Positions 55,506-63,914 of a stretch of DNA of 64,000 nucleotides are shown piece after piece. The stretch lies in assembly GCA_029068555.1 (NCBI GenBank), contig JAIECJ010000149.1, positions 20,694 to 84,693 on the forward strand, given 5' to 3'. The stretch is from Lachnospiraceae bacterium (lineage in GTDB: Bacteria > Bacillota > Clostridia > Lachnospirales > Lachnospiraceae). A program made the position numbers and the translations under genes. The first letter of the stretch is position 1, and each line of letters begins with the position of its first letter. The notes beneath the pieces were generated by a model. That model saw nothing but the letters and a program-made list of their open reading frames with translations, was not told the origin of the DNA and did no database searches.

Positions 55506-57338
55506 ATGAAAATCAGGGAAATAATAGAGACACTTCAATTAAATAAACTATTAGATAAAGGTGACAGAAAGTACAATCAGCTGATGACACCGTGGGGAGA
55601 ACAGATCGCACAGGATCAGACCAAAGTCGTGCTGACGGAATATCCCAGACCGCAGCTGGCACGAAAGAATTATGTCATCTTAAACGGTATCTGGAAATAT
55701 GCATTCACGAGTGACGGTGACCGGCCTGTACTCTGGGACGGCGATATCCGCGTGCCATTTTCACCGGAAACATATCTGTCAGGTGTGCAGCGCCAGCTGA
55801 AACCGGATGAATACTTATGGTATGAGCGCAGGCTGATGATCGACAGGATTCCGATAGACAAGAGACTGCTGCTCAATTTTGGCGCCTGTGACGAGCGGTG
55901 CCGCGTCTATGTCAATGATACACTGGCGGGAACGCATTCAGGCGGTTATCAGGCATTTACCATAGACATCACAGATTGCATACAGACTGGAAAGAATACG
56001 CTGCGGATCTGCGTGCAGGATAAAAGCGACACCTCCTATCATGGGCGTGGAAAGCAGGTGCTCAAAAACGGCGGGATGTTCTACACTGCGCAGAGCGGCT
56101 TATGGCAGACTGTGTGGTGCGAGTGGGTGCCTGAGACCTATATCCGGGAGTTGTGTATCACACCGGATTATGACAATGACAGTGTTTCTATCACAATAAC
56201 ATCAAACAAGTATGTTGACAGCCGAACCGGACAGATTATTCATGAAAAAACAGCTGGCGGCAGCACAGTTCCCTGCAAAATCCTGTTATTTGATCAGAAT
56301 CGTATCGCAGAAGAGCGAAATGTTGCTGTGCTGCCCGAAGAAAAAACGGTCATTCAACTGAATATAAAAGATAAAAAAAGCTGGTCGCCAGAGCATCCGT
56401 TTTTATACGATATCCGCATCGTGTATGGAGAGGACATGGTAGAGAGCTATTTTGGCATGCGTCTCTTTACCACAGAGCCGGATAGCAGCGGAGTCCCAAG
56501 GCTGTGCCTCAACCACCAGCCCTATTTTCAGAAGGGAATCCTTGACCAGGGCTATTATCCCGAAAGCCTTTTGACGCCTGTAAGTGACGAGGCAATGATT
56601 TTCGATATTGAAACTGCCAAGGCAAAGGGCTTTAACATGATACGCAAACACTGTAAAATAGAACCGATGCGATGGTACTATCACTGCGACAGACTCGGAA
56701 TGCTTGTCTGGCAGGACATGATTAACGGCGGGACAACCTACAATCTGGTAAAAACCTGCTACATTCCCACTGTGCTGTTTCCGCTTCGGCACAAGCGGGA
56801 TAACGATTACGGCTACACTTCAAGAGCGGACAAAAGCGGCAGGGAGGAATGGAAAAAAGAGTGCATCGAGACGGTCAGACAGCTCTACAACTGCACTTCA
56901 ATCTGTACATGGGTACTGTTTAATGAGGGCTGGGGACAGTTTGACGCGAAAGAAAACACCGACATGGTGCGTGCGGTTGACAACACACGCATTATCGATG
57001 CACACAGCGGCTGGTTCGACCAGGATGCAGGCGACCTGAAAAGCGAACATATCTATTTTTTTGAGCTTGTTGCAAAGAAGAGCAAAAAGCCGTATGTCAT
57101 ATCGGAGTTTGGCGGGATTTCGCTCGCAGTGCCGGATCACACCTACTCTGACCGGTATTTCGGATATGGAAGCCAAGAGGATATCGCAGCGCTGAGATCG
57201 GTGTATAATGAGCTTGACAATCGGGTTTTGCAGCTGCAAAAAGAGGGGCTGTGCGCGTCCGTTTACACCCAGCTGACAGATATAGAGGAAGAGATCAACG
57301 GCATTATGACCTATGACCGGAAAGTGGTGAAGCTGTGA
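55506..57338 (+). CDS. GH2 family glycoside hydrolase
   Basis: 610 aa from ATG 55506 (GGGAGAGGA upstream); no signal peptide, so cytoplasmic. Sugar-binding jelly-roll domain (LNGIWKYAF, YLWYERRLMIDRI, NFGACDERCRVYVND), an Ig-like domain, and the TIM barrel with NMIRKHCKIEPMRWYYHCDRLG and MLVWQDM, acid/base Glu474 in LFNEGWGQF and putative nucleophile Glu534 in ISEFGG. It is shorter than LacZ and resembles the compact GH2 proteins of gut clostridia; beta-glucuronidase, beta-galactosidase or another exo-activity cannot be decided by eye. It is convergent with uxaC, which makes a uronide substrate attractive. Confidence 0.85.
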   Translation: MKIREIIETLQLNKLLDKGDRKYNQLMTPWGEQIAQDQTKVVLTEYPRPQLARKNYVILNGIWKYAFTSDGDRPVLWDGDIRVPFSPETYLSGVQRQLKPDEYLWYERRLMIDRIPIDKRLLLNFGACDERCRVYVNDTLAGTHSGGYQAFTIDITDCIQTGKNTLRICVQDKSDTSYHGRGKQVLKNGGMFYTAQSGLWQTVWCEWVPETYIRELCITPDYDNDSVSITITSNKYVDSRTGQIIHEKTAGGSTVPCKILLFDQNRIAEERNVAVLPEEKTVIQLNIKDKKSWSPEHPFLYDIRIVYGEDMVESYFGMRLFTTEPDSSGVPRLCLNHQPYFQKGILDQGYYPESLLTPVSDEAMIFDIETAKAKGFNMIRKHCKIEPMRWYYHCDRLGMLVWQDMINGGTTYNLVKTCYIPTVLFPLRHKRDNDYGYTSRADKSGREEWKKECIETVRQLYNCTSICTWVLFNEGWGQFDAKENTDMVRAVDNTRIIDAHSGWFDQDAGDLKSEHIYFFELVAKKSKKPYVISEFGGISLAVPDHTYSDRYFGYGSQEDIAALRSVYNELDNRVLQLQKEGLCASVYTQLTDIEEEINGIMTYDRKVVKL

Positions 57339-57395
57339 TGAATGCAAATTTATTGTAGAGCAATATTTGCAGATACCACAGAGAAGATTGGAGAA

Positions 57396-57416
57396 GGCTG
57401 CCATGAACAGGCAGCC
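57396..57416. terminator. Hairpin between convergent GH2 and uxaC genes
   Basis: GGCTGCC / GGCAGCC with a 7-nt loop, midway between the two converging stops. No strong T-run on either side, so termination is only probable. Confidence 0.45.
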
Positions 57417-57436
57417 TCCTTGCAAAGTACACAATA

Positions 57437-58852
57437 TTACACGGTATCCAAATCAAATCCAAAATATTTCACCGCATTATTATAAGAAATCCCTTTCACG
57501 ATCTCCTCAAGTGTCTCCATATCGTCCGGAAACTCACCGTCCTCGACCCAGTTTCCGATCAGATTGCATAGGATTCGTCTGAAGTACTCATGTCTGGTGT
57601 ATGACAGGAAACTTCTAGAGTCTGTCAGCATGCCCACAAATCCTGAGAGATTTCCAAGGTTGGCAAGAGAGATCATCTGATCCTGCATACCTGTCTTGTG
57701 GTCATTGAACCACCATGCGCTTCCCTGCTGGATTTTCGCGCATGCCGTCGAATCCTGGAAACAGCCAAGAATTGTCCCGATTGCCTGATTGTCGTTCGGG
57801 TTCAGGCTGTAGATGATCGTCTTTGGCAGTTCGTCAGTCTTGATAAGTGCATTGAGGAAATCGGCAAGCTCGGCAGATGGTGCGTAATTGTTGATGCAGT
57901 CGTAACCGGTGTCGGGACCTAACTGGTCATAGCGCAGGGTGTTGTTGTCCCGCTTGCATCCATAGTGGAGCTGCATCACCCAGTTCAGACGATGGTATTC
58001 CTTGCCGACATACAGCATAAACGCCGTTTTATATTGAAGCTCCTCAAGCCGGGTGATTACCCCGCCGCCCTTTCTCTTTGCAAAAATGGCTTCAATCTCC
58101 TCGTCGGAGGCGGGCTGGTACATGACATACTCAAGCGCGTGGTCAGACACGCAGCAGCCCATCGAAGCGAAAAAGTCAAGCCTGTTGTGCAGTGCAGCCT
58201 TCAGGTCAGCAAAAGAATTGATAGGATCGCCGCTCACTGCAGAAAGCTTTGCAAGATACTCAAAATAATCAGGCTTTTCGATGTTCATCGCCTTGTCTGG
58301 TCTCCATGCAGGAAGCACTTTCACGTCAAAGGTGTCATCTGCAGCAATTTTTTGATGGTATTCAAGGGAGTCAATGGGGTCATCGGTCGTGCAGATCAAG
58401 GTGACATTGGAGCTCTTGATCAGGCCGCGCACACTCATGCTGTCCTCTTTGAGCTTTTCGTTGCAGAGATTCCACACTTCCTCCGCAGTTTTCTTGTTGA
58501 GGACGCCAGTGTATCCAAAATAGCGCTGCAGTTCTAAATGTGTCCAGTGGTAGAGCGGGTTGCCGATTGCCTTGCCGACACACTCTGCCCACTTGAAGAA
58601 TTTTTCCTTGTCAGATGCGTTGCCCGTGATAAATGTTTCATCCACACCACAGGAGCGCATAAAGCGCCATTTGTAGTGGTCGCCGCCGAGCCATACCTGT
58701 GTGATGTTGTCAAACTTGCGGTCGTTTGCAATTTCGGCGGGGTTGATATGGCAGTGGTAGTCCAGAATTGGTGTTTTTTCTGCATACTTGTGAAAAAGGT
58801 CGCCTGCCGTTTTGGTCTGGAGCAAAAAGTCCTGATCCATAAAAGCTTTCAT
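57437..58852 (-). CDS. uxaC: Glucuronate (uronate) isomerase
   Basis: 471 aa, normal UxaC length. N-terminus MKAFMDQDFLLQTKTAGDLF, metal-site region TPILDYHCHINPAEIAND, and VLPAWRPDKAMNIEKPDYFEYL, LTDSRSFLSYTRHEYFRRILC near the end. It isomerises D-glucuronate to D-fructuronate, the step before UxuB and UxuA, which are encoded 43 kb away in the xylan operon. AGGAGG lies just upstream. It is 28 bp downstream of the lacI-type gene on the same strand and probably co-transcribed with it. Confidence 0.94.
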   Translation of the reverse strand: MKAFMDQDFLLQTKTAGDLFHKYAEKTPILDYHCHINPAEIANDRKFDNITQVWLGGDHYKWRFMRSCGVDETFITGNASDKEKFFKWAECVGKAIGNPLYHWTHLELQRYFGYTGVLNKKTAEEVWNLCNEKLKEDSMSVRGLIKSSNVTLICTTDDPIDSLEYHQKIAADDTFDVKVLPAWRPDKAMNIEKPDYFEYLAKLSAVSGDPINSFADLKAALHNRLDFFASMGCCVSDHALEYVMYQPASDEEIEAIFAKRKGGGVITRLEELQYKTAFMLYVGKEYHRLNWVMQLHYGCKRDNNTLRYDQLGPDTGYDCINNYAPSAELADFLNALIKTDELPKTIIYSLNPNDNQAIGTILGCFQDSTACAKIQQGSAWWFNDHKTGMQDQMISLANLGNLSGFVGMLTDSRSFLSYTRHEYFRRILCNLIGNWVEDGEFPDDMETLEEIVKGISYNNAVKYFGFDLDTV

Positions 58853-58880
58853 GATGAATTCCTCCTAAATTAAAATTATA

Positions 58881-59885
58881 TTAAAGAGTTGTCCCTCTTT
58901 TAATCAGTTCGCCGGAGAAGATTACCTTCTGGGGCATTTCTTTATTGTTTAATATTCCGATAAGAGTCTTGACAATGTGGTGGCACAATGTCTCAAGGCG
59001 GTTGTCAACGCTTGTGAGCTCTGGTTCGCAGCAGGTGCTTAAAATAGAATTGTTGTATCCGATGATTGACAAGTCTTTTGGCACAGTCAGACCTTTTTTG
59101 TGTGCAAATTTTACTGCGCCGATGGCGAGATTGTCATCGGCTGCTACGACGGCTTTGTATTTAACGGTACTGTCAAGGTCTGACAGAAAGTCTGCGATTG
59201 CAGGAAGGTTGGCGTGACTTCCCGGAAAATATTGTATATACTCCATACGAAGTGGTATCCCTTTCTGCGTCAGTGCACTTTGGTAGCCGGACAGCTTTCT
59301 GAGTGCGGAAAAGGATTTTGAGTTGTATAGATAGAGAATATCTTCAATCCCAGTGTCTATAATGTATGTGGTTGCCTGCATTGTTGATTTGAAATCATCA
59401 CAGAGACTACAATATACATTTTCACAATCGAAGTCGGCATTCAACAAAAGTACAGGAATTTCTTTTGCGGCCTCACGGATATAATCGTTTTCGGAGTCGG
59501 TGTCTGCAATGAAGTTAGAACCCACAAGAATCACACTGTCAACCTTTTTATTGACAAGGAGATTCAGGTATTTCTGTTTGTCTGCAAGTTTATAGCCTGT
59601 ACAGCATAGAATGCAGTTGTAGTTGTTTTCCCTTAATTCCTGCTCAATATGATATATGGCGTTAGCAAGATATAGGTCAGAAGAATCGGCACATAGAATG
59701 CCTATCGTATTCATTGAGTTTAAGCCAAGTCCCCTTGCAAAAGCATTGGGCGTGTAGTCACATGCCTCTATGACAGCGAGAACCTTCTGACGTGTCTGGG
59801 CGCTGACATTGTCAGAGCCGTTTAACACGCGCGAAACAGTTGCGATAGATACACCGGCTTTCTCAGAAACATCATATATTGTCAT
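58881..59885 (-). CDS. LacI family transcriptional regulator
   Basis: 334 aa from the ATG at 59885, where MTIYDVSEKAGVSIATVSRV opens the LacI helix-turn-helix; the frame extends upstream to 60077 but the RBS AAAGGA sits before 59885. The hinge VLAVIEACDYTPNAFARGL and a periplasmic-binding-type effector domain (NTIGILCADSSDLYLANAIYHIE) follow. It shares a transcript with uxaC, so it probably senses a hexuronate or derivative and controls uronate genes. Confidence 0.92.
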   Translation of the reverse strand: MTIYDVSEKAGVSIATVSRVLNGSDNVSAQTRQKVLAVIEACDYTPNAFARGLGLNSMNTIGILCADSSDLYLANAIYHIEQELRENNYNCILCCTGYKLADKQKYLNLLVNKKVDSVILVGSNFIADTDSENDYIREAAKEIPVLLLNADFDCENVYCSLCDDFKSTMQATTYIIDTGIEDILYLYNSKSFSALRKLSGYQSALTQKGIPLRMEYIQYFPGSHANLPAIADFLSDLDSTVKYKAVVAADDNLAIGAVKFAHKKGLTVPKDLSIIGYNNSILSTCCEPELTSVDNRLETLCHHIVKTLIGILNNKEMPQKVIFSGELIKRGTTL

Positions 59886-59982
59886 GCGTGTGTCCTTTCT
59901 TTTCGGATCTGAAATAATGTAACGTATGAAAGTATGGCGGCTGGATGTAACAAGGTGTGTAAGCACTATCAAATTTATATAA

Positions 59983-60011
59983 ATTGTACTATGAATGCAT
60001 ATGAAAATCAA
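59983..60011 (-). promoter_or_regulatory. Sigma-A promoter of the lacI-uxaC operon
   Basis: On the minus strand TTGATT, 17 bp, TACAAT, placed about 100 bp before the lacI-type start codon. Confidence 0.6.
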
Positions 60012-60101
60012 GTAAATTTGAATATTTTGTTTACAAACGATAATAGTAAAAATCCATTTGCGCAGTAAAATTTGCATGGATTTTTACCTGTTACCGGAAC
60101 G

Positions 60102-60260
60102 GAGTGAACGTTACAATTCACACCAACGCCAGTTTTCATCAGCTTATATGTTATTGAGGTGTGAATTATAACAGATTTTGCACACAAAATGCTAAAAGGC
60201 ATGCATTTTGGCGCATGATTCCCACTACTTTGGCGTAGGTGTGAACAATAACGAGTGAAC
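60102..60260 (-). mobile_element. 143-bp MITE, copy 4, with 8-bp target duplication
   Basis: Element 60110-60252, inverted relative to copy 1. GAGTGAAC flanks it on both sides (60102-60109, 60253-60260). It lies in the divergent region between the lacI promoter and the kduI promoter. Confidence 0.92.
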
Positions 60261-60290
60261 AGCAACGCTCTAATGAAATAGAATATTATA

Positions 60291-60332
60291 TTGACGGTTC
60301 TATAAGAATGCGATAGAATGTAAGTACTTACA
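60291..60332 (+). promoter_or_regulatory. kduI promoter with start-site palindrome
   Basis: TTGACG at 60291-60296, 17-bp spacer, TAGAAT at 60314-60319. A perfect 14-bp palindrome TGTAAGTACTTACA at 60319-60332 covers the expected transcription start and is a good repressor-site candidate. Confidence 0.65.
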
Positions 60333-60396
60333 GAAAAGCGACGGTCCATAAATAATTATAACACTGTAAAATGAAAAGAAAAAGGAAGGGATTATC

Positions 60397-61257
60397 ATGG
60401 AATTGAGAACAGCAGCTTCACCAAAGGATGTCAGATACTATACAACTGAAAGATTGAGAGAGGAGTTTTTGATTGATGATTTGTTTCAGGCTGGCAGGAT
60501 AAAACTTGTATACAGCCATATAGACCGTATTATCACAGGTTCAGCGGTGCCGGTGGAACCGATTCAGCTCACAGCGGGAGATGAACTCCGCGCAGAATAT
60601 TTTTGCCAGAGGCGTGAGCTTGGTGTGATCAATATTGGACCGGCAGGTTTCATTACAGTCGACGGTAAAAGGTATGCGGTTGGTCATAAGGAAGGCATGT
60701 ATATTGGAATGGGAGCAAAAGACATTACATTTGAGTCTGCTGATGCCGGTAATCCAGCAAAATTCTATCTGAACAGCGCTCCGGCACACAGGTCGTATCC
60801 GACAAAACTGATTAAACCGCAGGGTGAGGCTTCGGAGGATGTTGTGATCATCAAGGATGAGAACAAAGTGGAGCTTGGCTGCCTTGAGGATGCAAACCAC
60901 AGGGTGATCAACAAGTACATTCTGCCCGGACAGGTTGAAAGCTGCCAGCTTGTTATGGGTATGACTGCGCTGAAGCCCGGAAGCGTGTGGAATACAATGC
61001 CCTGTCATACGCATGACAGGCGCATGGAGGTCTATTTATATTTCGATATGCCCGAAGATGCATTTGTAATGCATTATATGGGCGAGCCACAGGAGACAAG
61101 ACATATCGTTATGAGAAACGAGCAGGCTGTCATTTCCCCGAGCTGGTCGATTCACTCGGGAAGTGGGAGTCGTGCGTATACCTTTATCTGGGGAATGGTA
61201 GGGGAAAATCAGGATTTTGACGATATGGACGGTGTTCGCATGCAGGATTTGCGATAG
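60397..61257 (+). CDS. kduI: 5-dehydro-4-deoxy-D-glucuronate isomerase
   Basis: 286 aa, the usual KduI length. It starts MELRTAASPKDVRYYTTERLREEFL; the cupin metal site is in TMPCHTHDRRMEVYLYF and SPSWSIHSGSG. KduI converts 4-deoxy-L-threo-5-hexosulose uronate, from unsaturated uronides, to 2,5-diketo-3-deoxygluconate. No kduD, lyase or unsaturated glucuronyl hydrolase is present nearby, so the source of substrate is not shown in the window. Single-gene unit with its own promoter and terminator. RBS AAGGAAGG. Confidence 0.93.
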   Translation: MELRTAASPKDVRYYTTERLREEFLIDDLFQAGRIKLVYSHIDRIITGSAVPVEPIQLTAGDELRAEYFCQRRELGVINIGPAGFITVDGKRYAVGHKEGMYIGMGAKDITFESADAGNPAKFYLNSAPAHRSYPTKLIKPQGEASEDVVIIKDENKVELGCLEDANHRVINKYILPGQVESCQLVMGMTALKPGSVWNTMPCHTHDRRMEVYLYFDMPEDAFVMHYMGEPQETRHIVMRNEQAVISPSWSIHSGSGSRAYTFIWGMVGENQDFDDMDGVRMQDLR

Positions 61258-61265
61258 GAAATCTG

Positions 61266-61312
61266 GCGCTCTTTGGCAATATTTGATATTGTCAAAGAGC
61301 CTTTTATTTATT
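61266..61312 (+). terminator. Intrinsic terminator of kduI
   Basis: GCTCTTTGGCAATAT / ATATTGTCAAAGAGC long stem (one G-T) followed by CTTTTATTTATTTT. Confidence 0.9.
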
Positions 61313-61423
61313 TTGTATAAGAAGTGCTGGCAGGAAGATAAAGTGGACTTTAAATGGATAAAAATTCCACAAAAGGGAGAAGATATATAGAAGGATTTAA
61401 GGGGAAAATAAATAAAAAAAAGT

Positions 61424-61459
61424 TGAAACGTTGCACCATTATGGGAAATCATGTAAAAT
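61424..61459 (+). promoter_or_regulatory. glgX promoter with LacI-type operator candidate
   Basis: TTGCAC at 61431-61436, 17-bp spacer, TAAAAT at 61454-61459. The near-palindrome TGAAACGTTGCA (61424-61435) with a central CG overlaps the -35 box, as LacI/GalR-type operators often do. Confidence 0.5.
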
Positions 61460-61528
61460 TAAGGCATATGTTTCTATAAAGGAATGGATAATGCGAAAAT
61501 ATGTAAAAAAAGAGGTGATTGCGAGAAT

Positions 61529-63640
61529 ATGATGTATTTCGGTTCAGGATTGGAAAGAAAATATTTTCCGCCTACGGATGAGATAGGCGGATTCAAGGTA
61601 CGGCCTGGTAATTTTTTGAGCAATGGGGCGGTCAGGGTAGATGAGGGGGTTAACTTCACAATTCATTCAAACGGGGCAGAATCATGCTGTCTTTGCTTGT
61701 TTCATGTCGGTGAGCATGAGCCCTATGCAGTGATACCGTTTCCGGAATCATGCCGTCTGGGGGATACGTACTCTATGGTTGTCTATGGACTCAAGCCCAA
61801 GGATTTTGAGTATGCATATCAGTTCGACGGTGAGTATAATCCCAGTAAGGGACTGCTGTTTGACAAGACAAAGTATATCCTTGACCCTTACGCAAAGTCT
61901 GTTGCAGGTCAGGAAAACTGGGGAAAAGAGAAGCCAGTGTCAGAGCGCATATACAAGGGACGGGTTGTGGACGGCGGATATGACTGGGGAAACTTTAAGA
62001 ATACCAGCTTAGAGCCAAAAGATATGATTATCTATGAAATGCACGTGAGGGGATTCACACAGGATAAGTCCTCCGGGGTTGAGCACAGGGGAACCTATGA
62101 AGGAATCCGTGAAAAGATCCCTTATCTTCTGGAACTTGGAATCAACGCAGTTGAGCTGATGCCGGTCTTCGAGTTTGACGAGACAGAAGATGTGCGTGTT
62201 GTGGATGGCGAAAAGCTTTTAAATTACTGGGGGTACAGTCCGGTTTGTTTTTTTTCGCCCAATGTTGCCTATGCCTCGGATACACGTGCCGGAAAGGCGG
62301 GAAATGAGTTTCGAAGTCTGATTCATGATCTGAATGCAAATGGTATAGAAGTTATCCTTGATGTTGTATTTAACCATACTGCGGAAGGAAACGAGATGGG
62401 ACCCTGTTTTTCATTTAAGGGAATTGACAACAATATATACTATATGCTTACTCCTGACGGAAAGTATTATAATTTCAGCGGCTGCGGCAACGTGATGAAC
62501 TGCAACCATCCGATTGTGCAGCAATTCATTCTTGAATGCCTGCGTTACTGGGTAGTATCTTACCGGGTTGACGGCTTCCGATTCGACCTTGCATCCATCA
62601 TGGGACGAAACGAGGATGGTTCACCGATGAGCAAACCGCCGCTTCTGCAGAGTCTTGCCTTTGATCCGGTGCTTGGCAATGTAAAACTGATTGCAGAGGC
62701 ATGGGATGCAGGAGGACTGTACCAGGTAGGCAGCTTCCCTTCATGGAACCGGTGGGCTGAGTGGAACGGCAGATACCGTGATGACATGCGCTGTTTTCTG
62801 AAAGGCGATTATGGCATGGCACAGGCCGCCATTAACCGTATTACAGGATCCCTTGATTTGTACGGAAAGGAAAACCGCGGAGAAAATGCTACTGTCAATT
62901 TCCTGAACTGCCATGACGGCTTCACGCTGTATGATATGTATGCCTACCAAAGCAAGCACAACGAGAAAAATGGTTGGAATAATACAGATGGCGCAGATGA
63001 TAACAACAGCTGGAACTGTGGTGTGGAGGGAGACACGGATGATCCGGAGATTCTGGATTTGAGAAATCGGCTCCGGAAAAATGCATTTGCCATTCTGATG
63101 TGCAGCCGCGGTTCGGCAATGTTCCTTGCCGGAGATGAGTTTTGCAATACGCAGTTTGGCAACAATAATGCGTACTGTCAGGATAATATCATATCATGGC
63201 TTGACTGGAACCGCAAAGAAGAGTATAGCGAGATGTTCGAATTCTGCAAGTATATGATAGACCTGCGTAAGAAACATCCGATTTTGAGAGGACGTTCCGG
63301 TCCGAGCGGTTGTGGATTCCCAGAGGTTTCCATTCACAACAAGACCGCATGGAACAGTAACTGTGATGCTGATACGCGTACAATAGGAATCATGTTTGCC
63401 GGGCGTACAGAGGGGAACCGGGAGGATGACATTATTTATATTGGTATCAATGCGTTTTGGGAGAAAGAGGAGGTTCAGCTTCCAAACCTTCCTTTGGGAA
63501 GAAAATGGCGTATTCTTATGAATACACAATTTAATCATACAAAGGACATTGATTACCATAAGATGACCAAGTGGATGGGAAAAGATACGATTGTCATGTA
63601 TCCGCGGTCTGTTGTGGTTGCAATTGTCGAAAAATTTTAA
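61529..63640 (+). CDS. glgX: Glycogen debranching enzyme / isoamylase-type GH13
   Basis: 703 aa from ATG 61529 (AGAGGTGATT upstream; the frame reaches 61484). N-terminal CBM48-like sandwich (VNFTIHSNGAESCCLCLF), then the GH13 barrel with YEMHVRGFTQ, VILDVVFNHTAEG, nucleophile Asp353 in YRVDGFRFDLASIM, acid/base Glu390 in LIAEAWDAGG and FLNCHDGFTLYDM. It hydrolyses alpha-1,6 branches of glycogen or limit dextrins; the layout fits the GlgX/isoamylase group (GH13_11), and no signal peptide supports intracellular storage-glucan turnover. It may link to glucose 1-phosphate produced by the GH94 enzymes (inference). Confidence 0.88.
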   Translation: MMYFGSGLERKYFPPTDEIGGFKVRPGNFLSNGAVRVDEGVNFTIHSNGAESCCLCLFHVGEHEPYAVIPFPESCRLGDTYSMVVYGLKPKDFEYAYQFDGEYNPSKGLLFDKTKYILDPYAKSVAGQENWGKEKPVSERIYKGRVVDGGYDWGNFKNTSLEPKDMIIYEMHVRGFTQDKSSGVEHRGTYEGIREKIPYLLELGINAVELMPVFEFDETEDVRVVDGEKLLNYWGYSPVCFFSPNVAYASDTRAGKAGNEFRSLIHDLNANGIEVILDVVFNHTAEGNEMGPCFSFKGIDNNIYYMLTPDGKYYNFSGCGNVMNCNHPIVQQFILECLRYWVVSYRVDGFRFDLASIMGRNEDGSPMSKPPLLQSLAFDPVLGNVKLIAEAWDAGGLYQVGSFPSWNRWAEWNGRYRDDMRCFLKGDYGMAQAAINRITGSLDLYGKENRGENATVNFLNCHDGFTLYDMYAYQSKHNEKNGWNNTDGADDNNSWNCGVEGDTDDPEILDLRNRLRKNAFAILMCSRGSAMFLAGDEFCNTQFGNNNAYCQDNIISWLDWNRKEEYSEMFEFCKYMIDLRKKHPILRGRSGPSGCGFPEVSIHNKTAWNSNCDADTRTIGIMFAGRTEGNREDDIIYIGINAFWEKEEVQLPNLPLGRKWRILMNTQFNHTKDIDYHKMTKWMGKDTIVMYPRSVVVAIVEKF

Positions 63641-63687
63641 TGCAGGGTATAGCTGTCAAAATGTTCTGAGAATTGTAGCATACATTC

Positions 63688-63715
63688 GGCAGAAACATTT
63701 TTCAAACGCGCTCGA
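63688..63715. repeat. Short dispersed palindrome, copy 3 (degenerate)
   Basis: GGCAGAAACATTTTTCAAAC then GCGCTCGA. Left part matches copy 2 at 51995-52026. Confidence 0.5.
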
Positions 63716-63738
63716 ACCTGTGTGGATATCATTATTAA

Positions 63739-63770
63739 GAGGAATATCGTTTTGCGGTATTCCTTTTTGT
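63739..63770 (+). terminator. Intrinsic terminator of glgX
   Basis: AGGAATATCG / CGGTATTCCT stem with a TTTTG loop followed by TTTTTG. Confidence 0.75.
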
Positions 63771-63850
63771 ATGACAGAATGCTGTTTTTTCAAATCGAAC
63801 GCCTGTCAGTTCTGGCTGTTTTCCCGCCAGAGTTTGTGGAAATGTCAGGA

Positions 63851-63879
63851 TCTAGAGCATTTTTCAAACACGCTCTAGA
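63851..63879. repeat. Short dispersed palindrome, copy 4 (best preserved)
   Basis: TCTAGAGC, ATTTTTCAAACAC, GCTCTAGA: a perfect 8-bp inverted repeat around a 13-nt centre. Confidence 0.6.
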
Positions 63880-63914
63880 GGAAGATAATACTGGATTTGA
63901 GTTGAATATGGATG

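Noticed and set aside
61424..61437. Catabolite-control cre site upstream of glgX
   Set aside because: The central C-G is in the wrong position for the usual cre consensus; kept only as a generic LacI-type site.
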